A stretch of DNA of 17,185 nucleotides from Chitinophaga pinensis (lineage in GTDB: Bacteria > Bacteroidota > Bacteroidia > Flavobacteriales > Flavobacteriaceae), in assembly GCA_943324925.2 (NCBI GenBank), contig CALPNL020000020.1, positions 1-17,185 of the forward strand, given 5' to 3'. Of the stretch, positions 1-8,678 are shown piece by piece. Below the pieces are notes generated by a model, which was not told the DNA's origin, ran no database searches, and saw only the letters and a program-made list of their open reading frames with translations. The translations under genes and the position numbers were made by a program. The first letter of the stretch is position 1; each line of letters starts with the position of its first letter.

Positions 1-859
1 CGTTTCTAATGCCTGAATTTGCCGAAACTCCACCACCAATAGCGATTCTATTGATTCCAGTTTGACTGACCGCCAATTTCATTTTGTCCATTAATATCTC
101 GATGATGCTGTGTTGAATAGAAGCACAGATATCATTTAAATTCTCTTCAATAAAATTAGAGTTTTCTGCTACATTTTTTTGAATGAAATACAATATGGCA
201 GTTTTTAAACCTGAAAAGCTAAAATCCAATCCAGGAACTTTCGGTTTGGTAAATGCAAATGCATTTGGATTTCCTAATTGGGCATATTTATCTACTAAGG
301 GGCCGCCAGGATAAGGCAAGCCTAAAATTTTAGCACTTTTATCAAAGGCTTCTCCCACTGCATCGTCGGTAGTTTCTCCAATAATCTCCATATCGAAATA
401 ATCGTTGACTTTTACTATTTGTGTGTGTCCTCCAGAAATGGTTAAAGCTAAAAATGGAAATGTCGGTTTTTGATACCCTTCCTCATCAATAAAATGAGCT
501 AAAATATGCGCTTGCATGTGATTCACAGCGATTAACGGGATAGCTAACGCCAATGATAATGATTTAGCAAAAGAACCACCAACCAATAAAGAACCCATTA
601 ATCCGGGTCCTTGCGTAAAAGCTATTGCTGTTAACTGTTCTTTTTGTATATTCGCTTTGCGAAGTGCGGCATCAATTACAGGTACAATGTTTTGTTGGTG
701 TGCTCTTGAAGCTAATTCAGGAACTACGCCACCGTACTGATTGTGAATAAGTTGATTGGCTACAATATTAGATAAAACTTTATCGTTTTGTAAAATAGCT
801 GCAGCAGTATCATCACACGAGCTTTCAATTGCGAGTATATAAACTGGCTTATTGGACAT
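1..859 (-). CDS. tsaD: tRNA N6-adenosine threonylcarbamoyltransferase TsaD (partial, C-terminus beyond left edge)
   Basis: TsaD transfers the threonylcarbamoyl group from threonylcarbamoyl-AMP to A37 of ANN-decoding tRNAs (t6A), working with TsaB and TsaE in the cytoplasm. Reading leftward from an ATG at 859, about 286 codons are visible of a usual ~340. The N-terminus carries the ASKHA-fold phosphate motif (ILAIESSCDDT, residues 8-18). The metal-binding pair His114 and His118 sits in NHMQAH, and the adenosine/phosphate regions SGGHTQ and GGGVSANSGIRN follow. The reading frame is intact to base 1. The start is the only ATG in a sensible position and directly precedes the conserved N-terminal strand. 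It is divergent from the tamB-like gene, with roughly 130 bases between them. Identification is secure; only the C-terminal end is missing from the window. Confidence 0.96.
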   Translation of the reverse strand, partial: MSNKPVYILAIESSCDDTAAAILQNDKVLSNIVANQLIHNQYGGVVPELASRAHQQNIVPVIDAALRKANIQKEQLTAIAFTQGPGLMGSLLVGGSFAKSLSLALAIPLIAVNHMQAHILAHFIDEEGYQKPTFPFLALTISGGHTQIVKVNDYFDMEIIGETTDDAVGEAFDKSAKILGLPYPGGPLVDKYAQLGNPNAFAFTKPKVPGLDFSFSGLKTAILYFIQKNVAENSNFIEENLNDICASIQHSIIEILMDKMKLAVSQTGINRIAIGGGVSANSGIRN

Positions 860-917
860 AAAAAAGAATGAGTTGTATTAAAAATAGCGATCCAAATTGA
901 TTCATTTTTGGATTTGT

Positions 918-948
918 CAAAATTAAAGAATTTTTATTTAAGGACTAA
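918..948 (-). promoter_or_regulatory. Candidate tsaD promoter, Bacteroidota type
   Basis: On the minus strand TAATTTTG (bases 925-918) matches the TAnnTTTG -7 element exactly. TTAG at 948-945, 19 bases upstream, is a three-of-four match to the TTTG -33 element. Transcription would start near 911, giving a leader of about 50 bases before the tsaD ATG. In AT-rich DNA such matches also occur by chance. Confidence 0.35.
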
Positions 949-1052
949 AGATTCTAGAGTTTAAATAATAATAGTATAAATTAAAAGTAATAAGTATCAA
1001 AAAATATAAAAAAATAGTATTCCGCATCCTACTTGGAATTGTCCTACTATTA

Positions 1053-4000
1053 TTGGTACTTGGAATTACCTTATCGTTGCCTGTTGTTCAAACTAAAATT
1101 GGAGAATATGTAACCGATATGCTCCGAAAAGACTACAAAGCAGATATTAATGTAGAACAAGTTTCCATTTCTATTTTTGGAGGTGTAAAATTAAAGAGTG
1201 TCTTAATTCGAGATCACCATAAATTAACGATGATTTCTGCGAAAAGTATCAAAACCAATGTACTAAGTTTTGAAAAACTGTATAATGGCGATTTGTTATT
1301 TGGCGAAATTCGAATTGACAGTTTGCTTTTTAATTTAAAAACCTACAAAGGAGAAAAAGAGACCAATATTGGAATATTTTCAACTCTTTTTGATTCGGGA
1401 AAGCCTTCAACCAAGCCTTTTTTATTAAAATCTAAAAATGTTTACCTCACGAATAGTTCCTTTCTTTTATCGGATGAAAATAGTACTTCTCCAAAGCAAT
1501 TGGATTTCAAAAAACTAAATATTGAAACCAGCAACCTCAAAATATATGGTCCAGAAGTAACTACCAATATTTTGAAAATGTCCTTTTTAGATCATCACGG
1601 AATTGCTGTAACGGATTTAAAAACCAACTTCGCCTATACTTTAAAATATATAAAAACAGAAAAACTTAGCTTCACAACTAAAAATTCTTTTTTTAATGGA
1701 AATGCAATTTTGAATTACAATGGAAATGATTTTGCGGACTTTAATAACAAAGTGGAGTTTAATGTAAAAGTGGATTCAGCTTCAATTGCTTCTAATGATA
1801 TCCGTTATTTTTATAAGGAATTAGGGATAAACCAGCTCTTCAAAATTAAATCTAATATTAAAGGAACTCTTAATGATTTGTATTTTTCTAAGTTAAATTT
1901 AGTAGATAACAATAGCACCATAATTAATGGGAGTATTAATTTTAAAAACCTACTTGGTTCTGAAGAACAGTCTTTTTACATGAGAGGAAATTTCAATAAA
2001 TTGACCTCAAATTATAAAGATTTGGTAAAAATATTACCCACTATTTTAGGAAAAAGTTTACCAAGTACTTTGGATAAATTAGGGCAATTTGACATTAGAG
2101 GTAAGACTGAAATAACTACTTCGGCTATTGCAGCTGATTTTTACATGACAACATCTTTAGGAAATTTACAATCGAATTTGAAGATGACCCGTATTGATAA
2201 CATCGACAACGCCTCATACAAAGGGAATTTAATATTAGAGCACTTTAAAATAGGGAAATTTCTTGGTAAAAGAGATTTAGATTTTGTAACTCTTAATGTT
2301 GATATTGATGGAAAAGGATTTAAGCTTAAAAATTTAAACACTTCATTGTCCGGCGATATTTACAAAATGAATTACAAAGGCTACAATTACTCAAATATAG
2401 TGGTGAATGGGAATTTCAAGAGTCCAATTTTTAAAGGTAAATTAAACGTAAACGACCCTAACTTATTCATGGATTTTGATGGATTAGTAGATCTAGAAAA
2501 GAAAGAAATCAATTATAATTTCAATGCCAATATCGATTTTGCCAATTTGAAAAAATTGAATTTGGTTCAAAAAGATAGTATTTCCGTTTTTAAAGGAGTT
2601 ATTGACATGAGGATTTCAGGAACAAATTTAGACAATATTAAAGGGGCTGTAAACATTAAAAACACATCTTATCAAAATGAGAAAGACACTTATTATTTTG
2701 ATGATTTTGATTTGTCTTCAAGTTTTGATGAAAACAATGTCCGAACTATTGCTATCAATTCACCTGATATTGTTCAGGGTAAAATTGTAGGAAATTTTCA
2801 AATTGACCAATTGCAAAGAATGGTCGAAAATTCATTGGGAAGTCTTTACGCAAATTACCATCCCAATAAAATCAAGAAAGGCCAGTATTTAAAATTTGAT
2901 TTTGCTATTTACAACAAGATTATTGAGGTTTTTTTACCCGGAATTTCTTTGGCTCCCAATACTTTAATACAAGGGGCGATCAATTCTGATAGAAATGATT
3001 TTAAATTTAATTTCAATTCTCCTAAGATTACCGCTTTTGATAATAGTTTGCATAAGATTGCAATTAGAGTAGATAATAAAAATCCGCTATACAACGCCTA
3101 TGTTTCCATGGATAGTGTGCAAACTAAAAACTATAAAATTTCAGATTTCAGTTTGATAAATGTGATTCAAAACGATACTCTCTTCGTAAGATCGGAATTT
3201 AAAGGGGGCAATAAAGCCGAAGATTTTTTTAAAATGAATGTATTCCACACCATCGATAAACAAAATAACAATGTGGTTGGGATTCAAAAATCGGATATTA
3301 AATTCAAAGACGTATTATGGTATTTGAACGAAAATAGTGATTCTAAGAACAAAATAGTATTTGATAAAAAATTGTCAAACTTTTCTTTTGACGATATTGC
3401 CTTGACACATGACAATCAAAAAGTGGAATTTAAAGGGTTCATTGATGAAAAAGAGGTCAAAGATCTTAATTTGAATTTCACCAATATTGACATTAATAAG
3501 TTAACCCCCGAAATCTCAGATTTTACCTTCAAGGGAATTTTGAATGGAAATGTCAATTTGAAACAAAATAAAAATATCTATCAACCAACTGCTTCACTAT
3601 TTATTGACAGCCTAAGTGTTAATTCGGCACTTTTAGGGAAATTAAATCTTGATATTGCTGGCGATAATGATTTGAAAAAATTCAAAGTAAACTCTTCAAT
3701 TGTAAATGAAAACGTAGAATCATTCAATGCAAATGGAGATTTTATTATTGAAAATAACGAGACTAAAACTAATTTAGACCTTCGCTTCAATAAATTTAAT
3801 TTAGGAGTTTTAGGATTAATAGGTGGAGATATTGTCACTAATATAAAAGGATTTGCCTCTGGAAGTACAAATATTGAAGGGATAATTAGCGATCCAAAAG
3901 TGAATGGAAGGATGTATATTGAAAATTCAGGCATCTCTATACCCTATTTAAATGTCAATTACGAATTTGAAAATAATACAATTGTAGACATAACCGAGAG

Positions 4001-5489
4001 TTCATTTATCATTAGAAATGCAAGTATAAGTGATACTAAATTTAAATCTAAAGGAATTTTAGAAGGTAGGGTTAAGCACAATAAATTCTCCGATTGGGTC
4101 TTAGATTTAAAAGTAAAATCGGATAGATTCCTTGCATTAGATACCAAAGACCGAGAAGATGCTGCTTATTTCGGAACTGCATTTATAGATGGAGTAGCTT
4201 CAATATCGGGTCCTTCGGATGGATTGGTTATTAATATTGACGCAAAATCTGAAAAGGGTACTGCTATTAAAATTCCTATAAACGATGTTAACGCTTCGGG
4301 AACCAATGATTATATTCATTTTCTTACCTCTAAAGAAAAAAATAATATAGAAAAAGGAGTTTCTAATAACTCTAGAAATTACAATGGTTTAGAATTGAAA
4401 TTTAATTTGGACATCAATCAGAAAGCGGAGATTGAGGTGATTTTGAATAGAAATTCTGGCCATGGTATGAAAGGACGTGGGAATGGAAATTTATTATTAG
4501 AAATAAACACTTTAGGTAAATTCATTATGACAGGAGATTTCCAGGTCTATGAAGGTACTTATAATTTCAAATATGGCGGTATCATAGATAAGAAGTTCAA
4601 AGTGAAAAAATTTGGGTCAATTGTTTGGGAAGGAGATCCGCTTAAAGCCAATATTAATTTGGAAGCGGTTTATGAAACTACTGCAAATCCCGCAGTTTTA
4701 TTAGACAATCCATCAATCAATAAAAAAGTCCCTGTAGATGTTGTGATTGGTATTAAAGGAAATCTAAGCAATGTAGAACCTGATTTTTCAATTAATTTCC
4801 CAACGGTAAGTTCGGTTTTAAAATCCGAAATTCAATATAAATTAGACGATAAAGATACCCGCCAAAAACAAGCTTTGTATTTACTTTCCTCAGGTGGTTT
4901 TTTAAGTCAATTGGGAATAAGTCAAACTGATTTAACAGGGAATATATTTGAAAAATTCAGTGGAATTTTTAATGATATTTTTCAAGATGAAGAAGGGAAG
5001 TTTAACTTAGGTATCGATTACGTTTTGGCCGATAGACGCCCTGGTTCGGAAACCGATGGTAGATTTGGAGTAACGGTTTCATCGAAAATAAACGATAGAA
5101 TTACTTTTAATGGGAAATTGGGAGTGCCAATTGGTGGAATAAATCAGTCGGCAGTTGTTGGAGATGTTGAAGTTCAATATCGTGTTAACGATGATGGCAC
5201 ACTAAATTTAAGAGTATTTAATAAAGAAAACGATATTACTTTTATTGGTCAAAACATTGGTTATACTCAAGGGCTGGGTATTTCTTATGAGATAGATTTT
5301 AATACTTTTAAAGAATTAGTAAATAAAGTATTTAAGAAAAAGATATTAGCTCCTAAAGTCAATAATTCTGCTGATCAATCGGATTCTGATATTCCGAATG
5401 ATGGAATAAATTTTAAGTCTAAAAAGAGTAAATCCAAAAAGAATTTGAAAGCCAATTCTGAAGCAATATTGAATAATGAAATAGATTAA
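1053..5489 (+). CDS. tamB: TamB-like translocation/assembly module protein (AsmA/DUF490 family); start unresolved
   Basis: TamB proteins are very long, inner-membrane-anchored, periplasm-spanning proteins built of beta-strand repeats. They are linked to outer-membrane protein assembly with TamA or BamA, and to phospholipid transport between membranes. The 1,478-residue product from TTG 1053 has the typical alternating short-strand repeats, and a C-terminal TamB domain at roughly residues 1000-1430. That domain includes the conserved GTYNFKYGG segment and the end GLGISYEIDF. A lysine-rich tail of about 50 residues follows. Base 1053 is only the first canonical start codon in frame: it falls inside the membrane anchor. 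Upstream, the open frame continues back to a stop at 972 and encodes a basic stretch (SIKKYKKIVFRILLG) leading into the hydrophobic run. The true product therefore probably starts near 981-996 at a non-canonical codon. The family call is secure, the start is not. Confidence 0.88.
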   Translation: MVLGITLSLPVVQTKIGEYVTDMLRKDYKADINVEQVSISIFGGVKLKSVLIRDHHKLTMISAKSIKTNVLSFEKLYNGDLLFGEIRIDSLLFNLKTYKGEKETNIGIFSTLFDSGKPSTKPFLLKSKNVYLTNSSFLLSDENSTSPKQLDFKKLNIETSNLKIYGPEVTTNILKMSFLDHHGIAVTDLKTNFAYTLKYIKTEKLSFTTKNSFFNGNAILNYNGNDFADFNNKVEFNVKVDSASIASNDIRYFYKELGINQLFKIKSNIKGTLNDLYFSKLNLVDNNSTIINGSINFKNLLGSEEQSFYMRGNFNKLTSNYKDLVKILPTILGKSLPSTLDKLGQFDIRGKTEITTSAIAADFYMTTSLGNLQSNLKMTRIDNIDNASYKGNLILEHFKIGKFLGKRDLDFVTLNVDIDGKGFKLKNLNTSLSGDIYKMNYKGYNYSNIVVNGNFKSPIFKGKLNVNDPNLFMDFDGLVDLEKKEINYNFNANIDFANLKKLNLVQKDSISVFKGVIDMRISGTNLDNIKGAVNIKNTSYQNEKDTYYFDDFDLSSSFDENNVRTIAINSPDIVQGKIVGNFQIDQLQRMVENSLGSLYANYHPNKIKKGQYLKFDFAIYNKIIEVFLPGISLAPNTLIQGAINSDRNDFKFNFNSPKITAFDNSLHKIAIRVDNKNPLYNAYVSMDSVQTKNYKISDFSLINVIQNDTLFVRSEFKGGNKAEDFFKMNVFHTIDKQNNNVVGIQKSDIKFKDVLWYLNENSDSKNKIVFDKKLSNFSFDDIALTHDNQKVEFKGFIDEKEVKDLNLNFTNIDINKLTPEISDFTFKGILNGNVNLKQNKNIYQPTASLFIDSLSVNSALLGKLNLDIAGDNDLKKFKVNSSIVNENVESFNANGDFIIENNETKTNLDLRFNKFNLGVLGLIGGDIVTNIKGFASGSTNIEGIISDPKVNGRMYIENSGISIPYLNVNYEFENNTIVDITESSFIIRNASISDTKFKSKGILEGRVKHNKFSDWVLDLKVKSDRFLALDTKDREDAAYFGTAFIDGVASISGPSDGLVINIDAKSEKGTAIKIPINDVNASGTNDYIHFLTSKEKNNIEKGVSNNSRNYNGLELKFNLDINQKAEIEVILNRNSGHGMKGRGNGNLLLEINTLGKFIMTGDFQVYEGTYNFKYGGIIDKKFKVKKFGSIVWEGDPLKANINLEAVYETTANPAVLLDNPSINKKVPVDVVIGIKGNLSNVEPDFSINFPTVSSVLKSEIQYKLDDKDTRQKQALYLLSSGGFLSQLGISQTDLTGNIFEKFSGIFNDIFQDEEGKFNLGIDYVLADRRPGSETDGRFGVTVSSKINDRITFNGKLGVPIGGINQSAVVGDVEVQYRVNDDGTLNLRVFNKENDITFIGQNIGYTQGLGISYEIDFNTFKELVNKVFKKKILAPKVNNSADQSDSDIPNDGINFKSKKSKSKKNLKANSEAILNNEID

Positions 5490-5504
5490 TTTATTTTGAT
5501 TAAT

Positions 5505-5553
5505 ATTCAAATTAGGGTCGTTTTCAAAAACTTATCAACGAAAACGTTTGAAT
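5505..5553. repeat. Nested inverted repeat between tamB and pfkA
   Basis: ATTCAAA (5505-5511) pairs with TTTGAAT (5547-5553), and CGTTTTC (5519-5525) pairs with GAAAACG (5540-5546). The two stems are contiguous on the right side and separated by a 7-base bulge (5512-5518) on the left, with a 14-base loop. There is no T-run straight after it, so it is not a classical intrinsic terminator. It could be a weak terminator, an mRNA-stabilising 3' structure for tamB, or a regulator site for pfkA. Confidence 0.4.
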
Positions 5554-5586
5554 TTGAGTAAATTAGGAATTTAATAATAAATCCAC

Positions 5587-5616
5587 TTTTTTTAAACCCA
5601 ATTTATAGTAAGTTTA
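5587..5616 (+). promoter_or_regulatory. Candidate pfkA promoter
   Basis: TAAGTTTA at 5609-5616 matches seven of eight positions of the TAnnTTTG -7 element. A T-run at 5587-5593 stands in for the -33 element with near-correct spacing. The implied leader before the ATG at 5635 is only about 15 bases. This is suggestive only. Confidence 0.25.
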
Positions 5617-5634
5617 CATTTTAAAACATAAAAA

Positions 5635-6621
5635 ATGAGTAATACAATAAAAAAAATAGGTGTTTTGACTTCGGGAGGAGATTCTCCTGGAATGAATGCT
5701 GCTATTCGTTCTGTTGTTAGAACTTGTGCTTATCACAACATTGATTGTATTGGTATCTATCGAGGTTATCAAGGAATGATAGAAGGTGATTTTAAAGAGT
5801 TGGGTCCTCGAAGTGTCAATAATATTATTAATAAAGGAGGAACTATACTAAAATCGGCTCGTTCTAAAGATTTTATGACTCCAGAAGGAAGAAATAAAGC
5901 CTACATCAATTTGGTTAAAGCTGGAATTGATTCACTAGTAATTATTGGTGGTGATGGAAGTTTTACTGGGGCGGAAGTTTTTAATAGCGAATATGGTTTT
6001 CCAGTGATGGGAATTCCTGGGACTATAGATAATGATATTTTTGGCACTAGTCATACCTTAGGTTATGACACCGCTTTAAATACTGTAATTGAAGTAATCG
6101 ACAAAATTAGAGATACTGCAAGTTCCCATAATCGTTTATTTTTTGTTGAAGTAATGGGCCGTGATGCGGGTCATATTGCATTAAATGCTGGGATTGGCGC
6201 TGGAGCTGAAGAGATTTTAATTCCTGAAGAAAATTTAGGATTAGAACGTTTATTAGATTCTTTACAAAAAAGTAAATCATCAGGAAAATCATCTAGTATT
6301 GTAGTTATTGCTGAAGGGGATAAAATAGGTAAAAGCGTTTTTGAATTAAAAGATTATGTAGAAGCCAATATGCCGGAATACGATGTGCGTGTATCAGTAT
6401 TAGGACACATGCAAAGAGGTGGTTCACCCTCTTGTTTTGATCGCGTTTTAGCCAGTAGGTTAGGAGTGAAAGCAGTTGAATCATTGATTGAAGGAAAATC
6501 AAATTTCATGGTAGGTATTTTAGGGGATAAAATTACTTTAACACCATTAGAACAAGCTATTAAGGGTCATACAGAAATTGATAAAGAATTATTGAGAGTA
6601 TCTGACATCATGTCAACGTAA
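5635..6621 (+). CDS. pfkA: ATP-dependent 6-phosphofructokinase
   Basis: This enzyme phosphorylates fructose 6-phosphate to fructose 1,6-bisphosphate, the committed step of glycolysis. The 328-residue length is close to the ~320 of bacterial group A PFKs. The ATP-binding GGDSPGMNAAIR motif begins at residue 14. GGDGS is at 105-109, and the glycine at 108 is the ATP-type residue where PPi-dependent enzymes have aspartate. The PGTIDND catalytic loop contains the predicted base Asp132. MGRDAGH and the HMQRGG sugar-phosphate-binding segment follow. The ATG at 5635 is the only sensible start. The start region contains an A8 run in frame. The gene precedes gap by 59 bases with no terminator between them, so the two are probably co-transcribed. 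Confidence 0.97.
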   Translation: MSNTIKKIGVLTSGGDSPGMNAAIRSVVRTCAYHNIDCIGIYRGYQGMIEGDFKELGPRSVNNIINKGGTILKSARSKDFMTPEGRNKAYINLVKAGIDSLVIIGGDGSFTGAEVFNSEYGFPVMGIPGTIDNDIFGTSHTLGYDTALNTVIEVIDKIRDTASSHNRLFFVEVMGRDAGHIALNAGIGAGAEEILIPEENLGLERLLDSLQKSKSSGKSSSIVVIAEGDKIGKSVFELKDYVEANMPEYDVRVSVLGHMQRGGSPSCFDRVLASRLGVKAVESLIEGKSNFMVGILGDKITLTPLEQAIKGHTEIDKELLRVSDIMST

Positions 6622-6680
6622 TAAATTAAAATAAATAATAATCGGCAATGGTATCAACCAATTGTCAAAAGTTAAAAAAA

Positions 6681-7685
6681 ATGTCAAAAGTAAAATTAGG
6701 AATTAACGGTTTTGGAAGAATCGGAAGAATTGTATTTAGAGAATCATACAATAGAGACAATGTTGAAGTAGTAGCAATCAATGATTTATTAGATGTAGAT
6801 CACTTGGCTTATTTATTAAAATACGATTCTGTTCACGGACGTTTCGCTGGAAAAGTGGAGGTAGTTGATGGGAAATTATTCGTTAACGATAAACACATTA
6901 GAATAACTGCTGAAAGAGAACCTGCAAATTTAAAATGGGATGAAGTTGGAGTAGATGTAGTGGCTGAATGCACCGGTTTTTTCACCACTTTAGAAACCGC
7001 TCAAGGACATATTAAAGGGGGTGCAAAAAAAGTTATTATTTCTGCCCCTTCGGCTGATGCGCCAATGTTTGTAATGGGAGTAAATCACGATAAAGCAAAA
7101 GCGTCTGATACCGTAGTTTCAAATGCATCTTGTACAACCAATTGTTTAGCTCCTTTAGCTAAAGTTATCCATGATAATTTCGGAATTTTAGAAGGTTTAA
7201 TGACAACTGTTCACGCAACCACTTCTACGCAAATGACTTGCGATGGTCCTTCAAGAAAAGATTGGAGAGGTGGTCGTGCTGCTTCTTGTAATATTATACC
7301 ATCATCAACTGGTGCTGCAAAAGCTGTTGGTATGGTAATTCCTGATTTAAATGGAAAACTAACTGGAATGTCAATGCGTGTTCCTACAACAGATGTTTCT
7401 GTTGTAGACTTAACGGTGAAATTGGCTAAAGAAACTTCATATGATGAAATTATGGCAGTATTGAAAAATGCTTCTGAAACTTCTATGAAAGGAATCTTAG
7501 GATATACCGAAGATGCTGTAGTTTCCCAAGATTTTGTTTCTGATCCTAGAACTTCAATTGTAGATGCTAAAGCTGGAATTGGATTGAATTCAACTTTTTT
7601 CAAAATCATTTCTTGGTACGATAATGAATATGGATATTCAAGCAAATTGATTGATTTATCGGTTCACATTTCTAGCTTAAAATAA
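6681..7685 (+). CDS. gap: Type I glyceraldehyde-3-phosphate dehydrogenase
   Basis: This NAD-dependent enzyme oxidises glyceraldehyde 3-phosphate to 1,3-bisphosphoglycerate in glycolysis. I place the start at ATG 6681, giving 334 residues beginning MSKVKLGINGFGRIGR, the canonical N-terminus. The frame also has an ATG at 6648, but its 11 extra residues (with a Lys/Asn-rich look) match nothing in the family. The NAD-binding motif GINGFGRIGR is at 8-17, and AINDLLD suggests NAD rather than NADP preference. The catalytic Cys151 lies in SNASCTTNC, and His178 in TTVHATTSTQ. The C-terminal WYDNEYGYS signature is present. It follows pfkA closely and ends in a strong terminator, so pfkA-gap forms a two-gene glycolytic unit. 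Confidence 0.97.
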   Translation: MSKVKLGINGFGRIGRIVFRESYNRDNVEVVAINDLLDVDHLAYLLKYDSVHGRFAGKVEVVDGKLFVNDKHIRITAEREPANLKWDEVGVDVVAECTGFFTTLETAQGHIKGGAKKVIISAPSADAPMFVMGVNHDKAKASDTVVSNASCTTNCLAPLAKVIHDNFGILEGLMTTVHATTSTQMTCDGPSRKDWRGGRAASCNIIPSSTGAAKAVGMVIPDLNGKLTGMSMRVPTTDVSVVDLTVKLAKETSYDEIMAVLKNASETSMKGILGYTEDAVVSQDFVSDPRTSIVDAKAGIGLNSTFFKIISWYDNEYGYSSKLIDLSVHISSLK

Positions 7686-7698
7686 TAGATTTTACTTT

Positions 7699-7727
7699 AA
7701 TCCCCATTTGTTTGGGGATTTTTGTAT
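7699..7727 (+). terminator. Intrinsic terminator of pfkA-gap
   Basis: AATCCCCA (7699-7706) pairs with TGGGGATT (7713-7720) around a 6-base loop and runs into a T-rich tail (TTTGT). It starts 13 bases after the gap stop codon. It is one of the few GC-containing stems in the AT-rich intergenic DNA. Confidence 0.88.
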
Positions 7728-7757
7728 TTAATAAATTAATGGTTAAAACCAATTTAT

Positions 7758-8606
7758 ATGAAATTATTAGTTGATAGTGGCTCAACAAAAGCCGATTGGA
7801 TTTCAATTGACGAAACCGGTAAAATATTGTTTACTACCCAAACATTAGGATTAAATCCTGAAGTTCTTAACAAAGAGGAAATTATTTCTCGAGTTAACGA
7901 TCGATTTGATATTTCCTTAAATAAAGAAAATGTGACTCATTTATTTTTTTATGGAGCAGGTTGTGGAACTGATAGAATGAAGAATTTTTTGACTGAGGTA
8001 TTTAAAGAATACTTTCCAAATGCGGTAGTGGTAGTTCATGAAGATACTTATGCGGCGGTTTATGCAACCACTCCTAAAAACGAAAAAGCAATTGTTTGTA
8101 TCTTAGGAACTGGTTCTAATTGTAGTTATTTTGATGGTAAAATCTTACATCAAAAAGTGCAATCCTTAGGTTATATTGCTATGGATGATTGTAGCGGAAA
8201 TCAATTCGGAAGACAGTTGATTCGAGATTATTATTTTAGTAAAATGCCAGCAAAATTGGCAACTGAATTTGCTAAAACTTACGATTTAGATCCAGATATT
8301 ATTAAGCACCAATTATACAAAGAGCCGAATCCAAATGCCTATATGGCCACCTTCGCGAAATTCTTAATTCTTCATAAAGACGAAGAGTATTGTCAGAAAT
8401 TAGTTAGAAAAGACATGCAAGTATTTGTCGATAATTATATTACTCAGTATGAAAATTGTAAGGAAGTTCCAGTTCATTTTATTGGTTCTATTGCTTTTTA
8501 TTTGAAAGAGGAATTAAAAGAAGTATTAGAAAGCAACGGATTAAAAATTGGCAACGTATTGAGAAGACCTATTGATGGTTTAATCGAGTTTCATGTTTTA
8601 AACTAA
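7758..8606 (+). CDS. BadF/BadG/BcrA/BcrD-type ATPase, probable N-acetylglucosamine kinase
   Basis: This 282-residue cytoplasmic kinase of the ASKHA fold resembles the N-acetylglucosamine kinases found in Bacteroidota. These phosphorylate GlcNAc at O6 and feed it into amino-sugar recycling or glycolysis. The phosphate-1 motif LLVDSGSTKADW is at residues 3-14. EDTYAAVYA, with the probable catalytic Asp96, comes next. The phosphate-2 motif LGTGSNCSYFDG, around residues 116-127, holds the nucleotide. GSIAF near the C-terminus is the adenosine motif. The ATG at 7758 places the first motif at the usual distance. The gap terminator lies just upstream, so this gene probably has its own promoter, although I could not see a convincing one. 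The family call is firm. GlcNAc as substrate is inferred from family resemblance; a glucosamine or benzoyl-CoA-reductase-like role is less likely for a single-subunit protein of this size. Confidence 0.85.
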   Translation: MKLLVDSGSTKADWISIDETGKILFTTQTLGLNPEVLNKEEIISRVNDRFDISLNKENVTHLFFYGAGCGTDRMKNFLTEVFKEYFPNAVVVVHEDTYAAVYATTPKNEKAIVCILGTGSNCSYFDGKILHQKVQSLGYIAMDDCSGNQFGRQLIRDYYFSKMPAKLATEFAKTYDLDPDIIKHQLYKEPNPNAYMATFAKFLILHKDEEYCQKLVRKDMQVFVDNYITQYENCKEVPVHFIGSIAFYLKEELKEVLESNGLKIGNVLRRPIDGLIEFHVLN

Positions 8607-8622
8607 TTGCATTTATAATAAA

Positions 8623-8660
8623 AAAAAATCGAATTTGAGTCTTTTCAAATTCGATTTTTT
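8623..8660. terminator. Bidirectional terminator between converging genes
   Basis: A perfect 16-bp inverted repeat (8623-8638 with 8645-8660) encloses a 6-base loop. Its A-run and T-run flanks give a poly-U tail in both directions. It therefore serves the kinase gene on the plus strand and the lptD-ridA unit on the minus strand. Confidence 0.92.
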
Positions 8661-8678
8661 ATTTAGTGTTATTTCAAA

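Noticed and set aside
868..900. Ten-codon ATG frame between tsaD and tamB
   Set aside because: Too short, out of frame with tamB, and without any sign of translation or conservation.
951..963. TAGAGTTTA as a tamB promoter -7 element
   Set aside because: It has three rather than two bases between TA and TTTA and no well-placed -33 element.
3581..3934. 117-codon open frame on the minus strand
   Set aside because: It is antisense to tamB, with hydrophobic composition arising from complementing Asn/Lys/Ile-rich codons; no start context or domain.
6648..6680. Upstream ATG extending GAPDH by 11 residues
   Set aside because: The canonical GAPDH N-terminus begins at ATG 6681; the extension resembles nothing in the family.
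7211..7645. 144-codon open frame on the minus strand
   Set aside because: It lies wholly inside gap in an antisense frame, has no recognisable domain, and follows from the codon use of a conserved enzyme.
7740..7751. Short inverted repeat TGGTT-AA-AACCA just before the kinase ATG
   Set aside because: Five base pairs with a two-base loop are too weak to claim as a regulatory hairpin in DNA this AT-rich.
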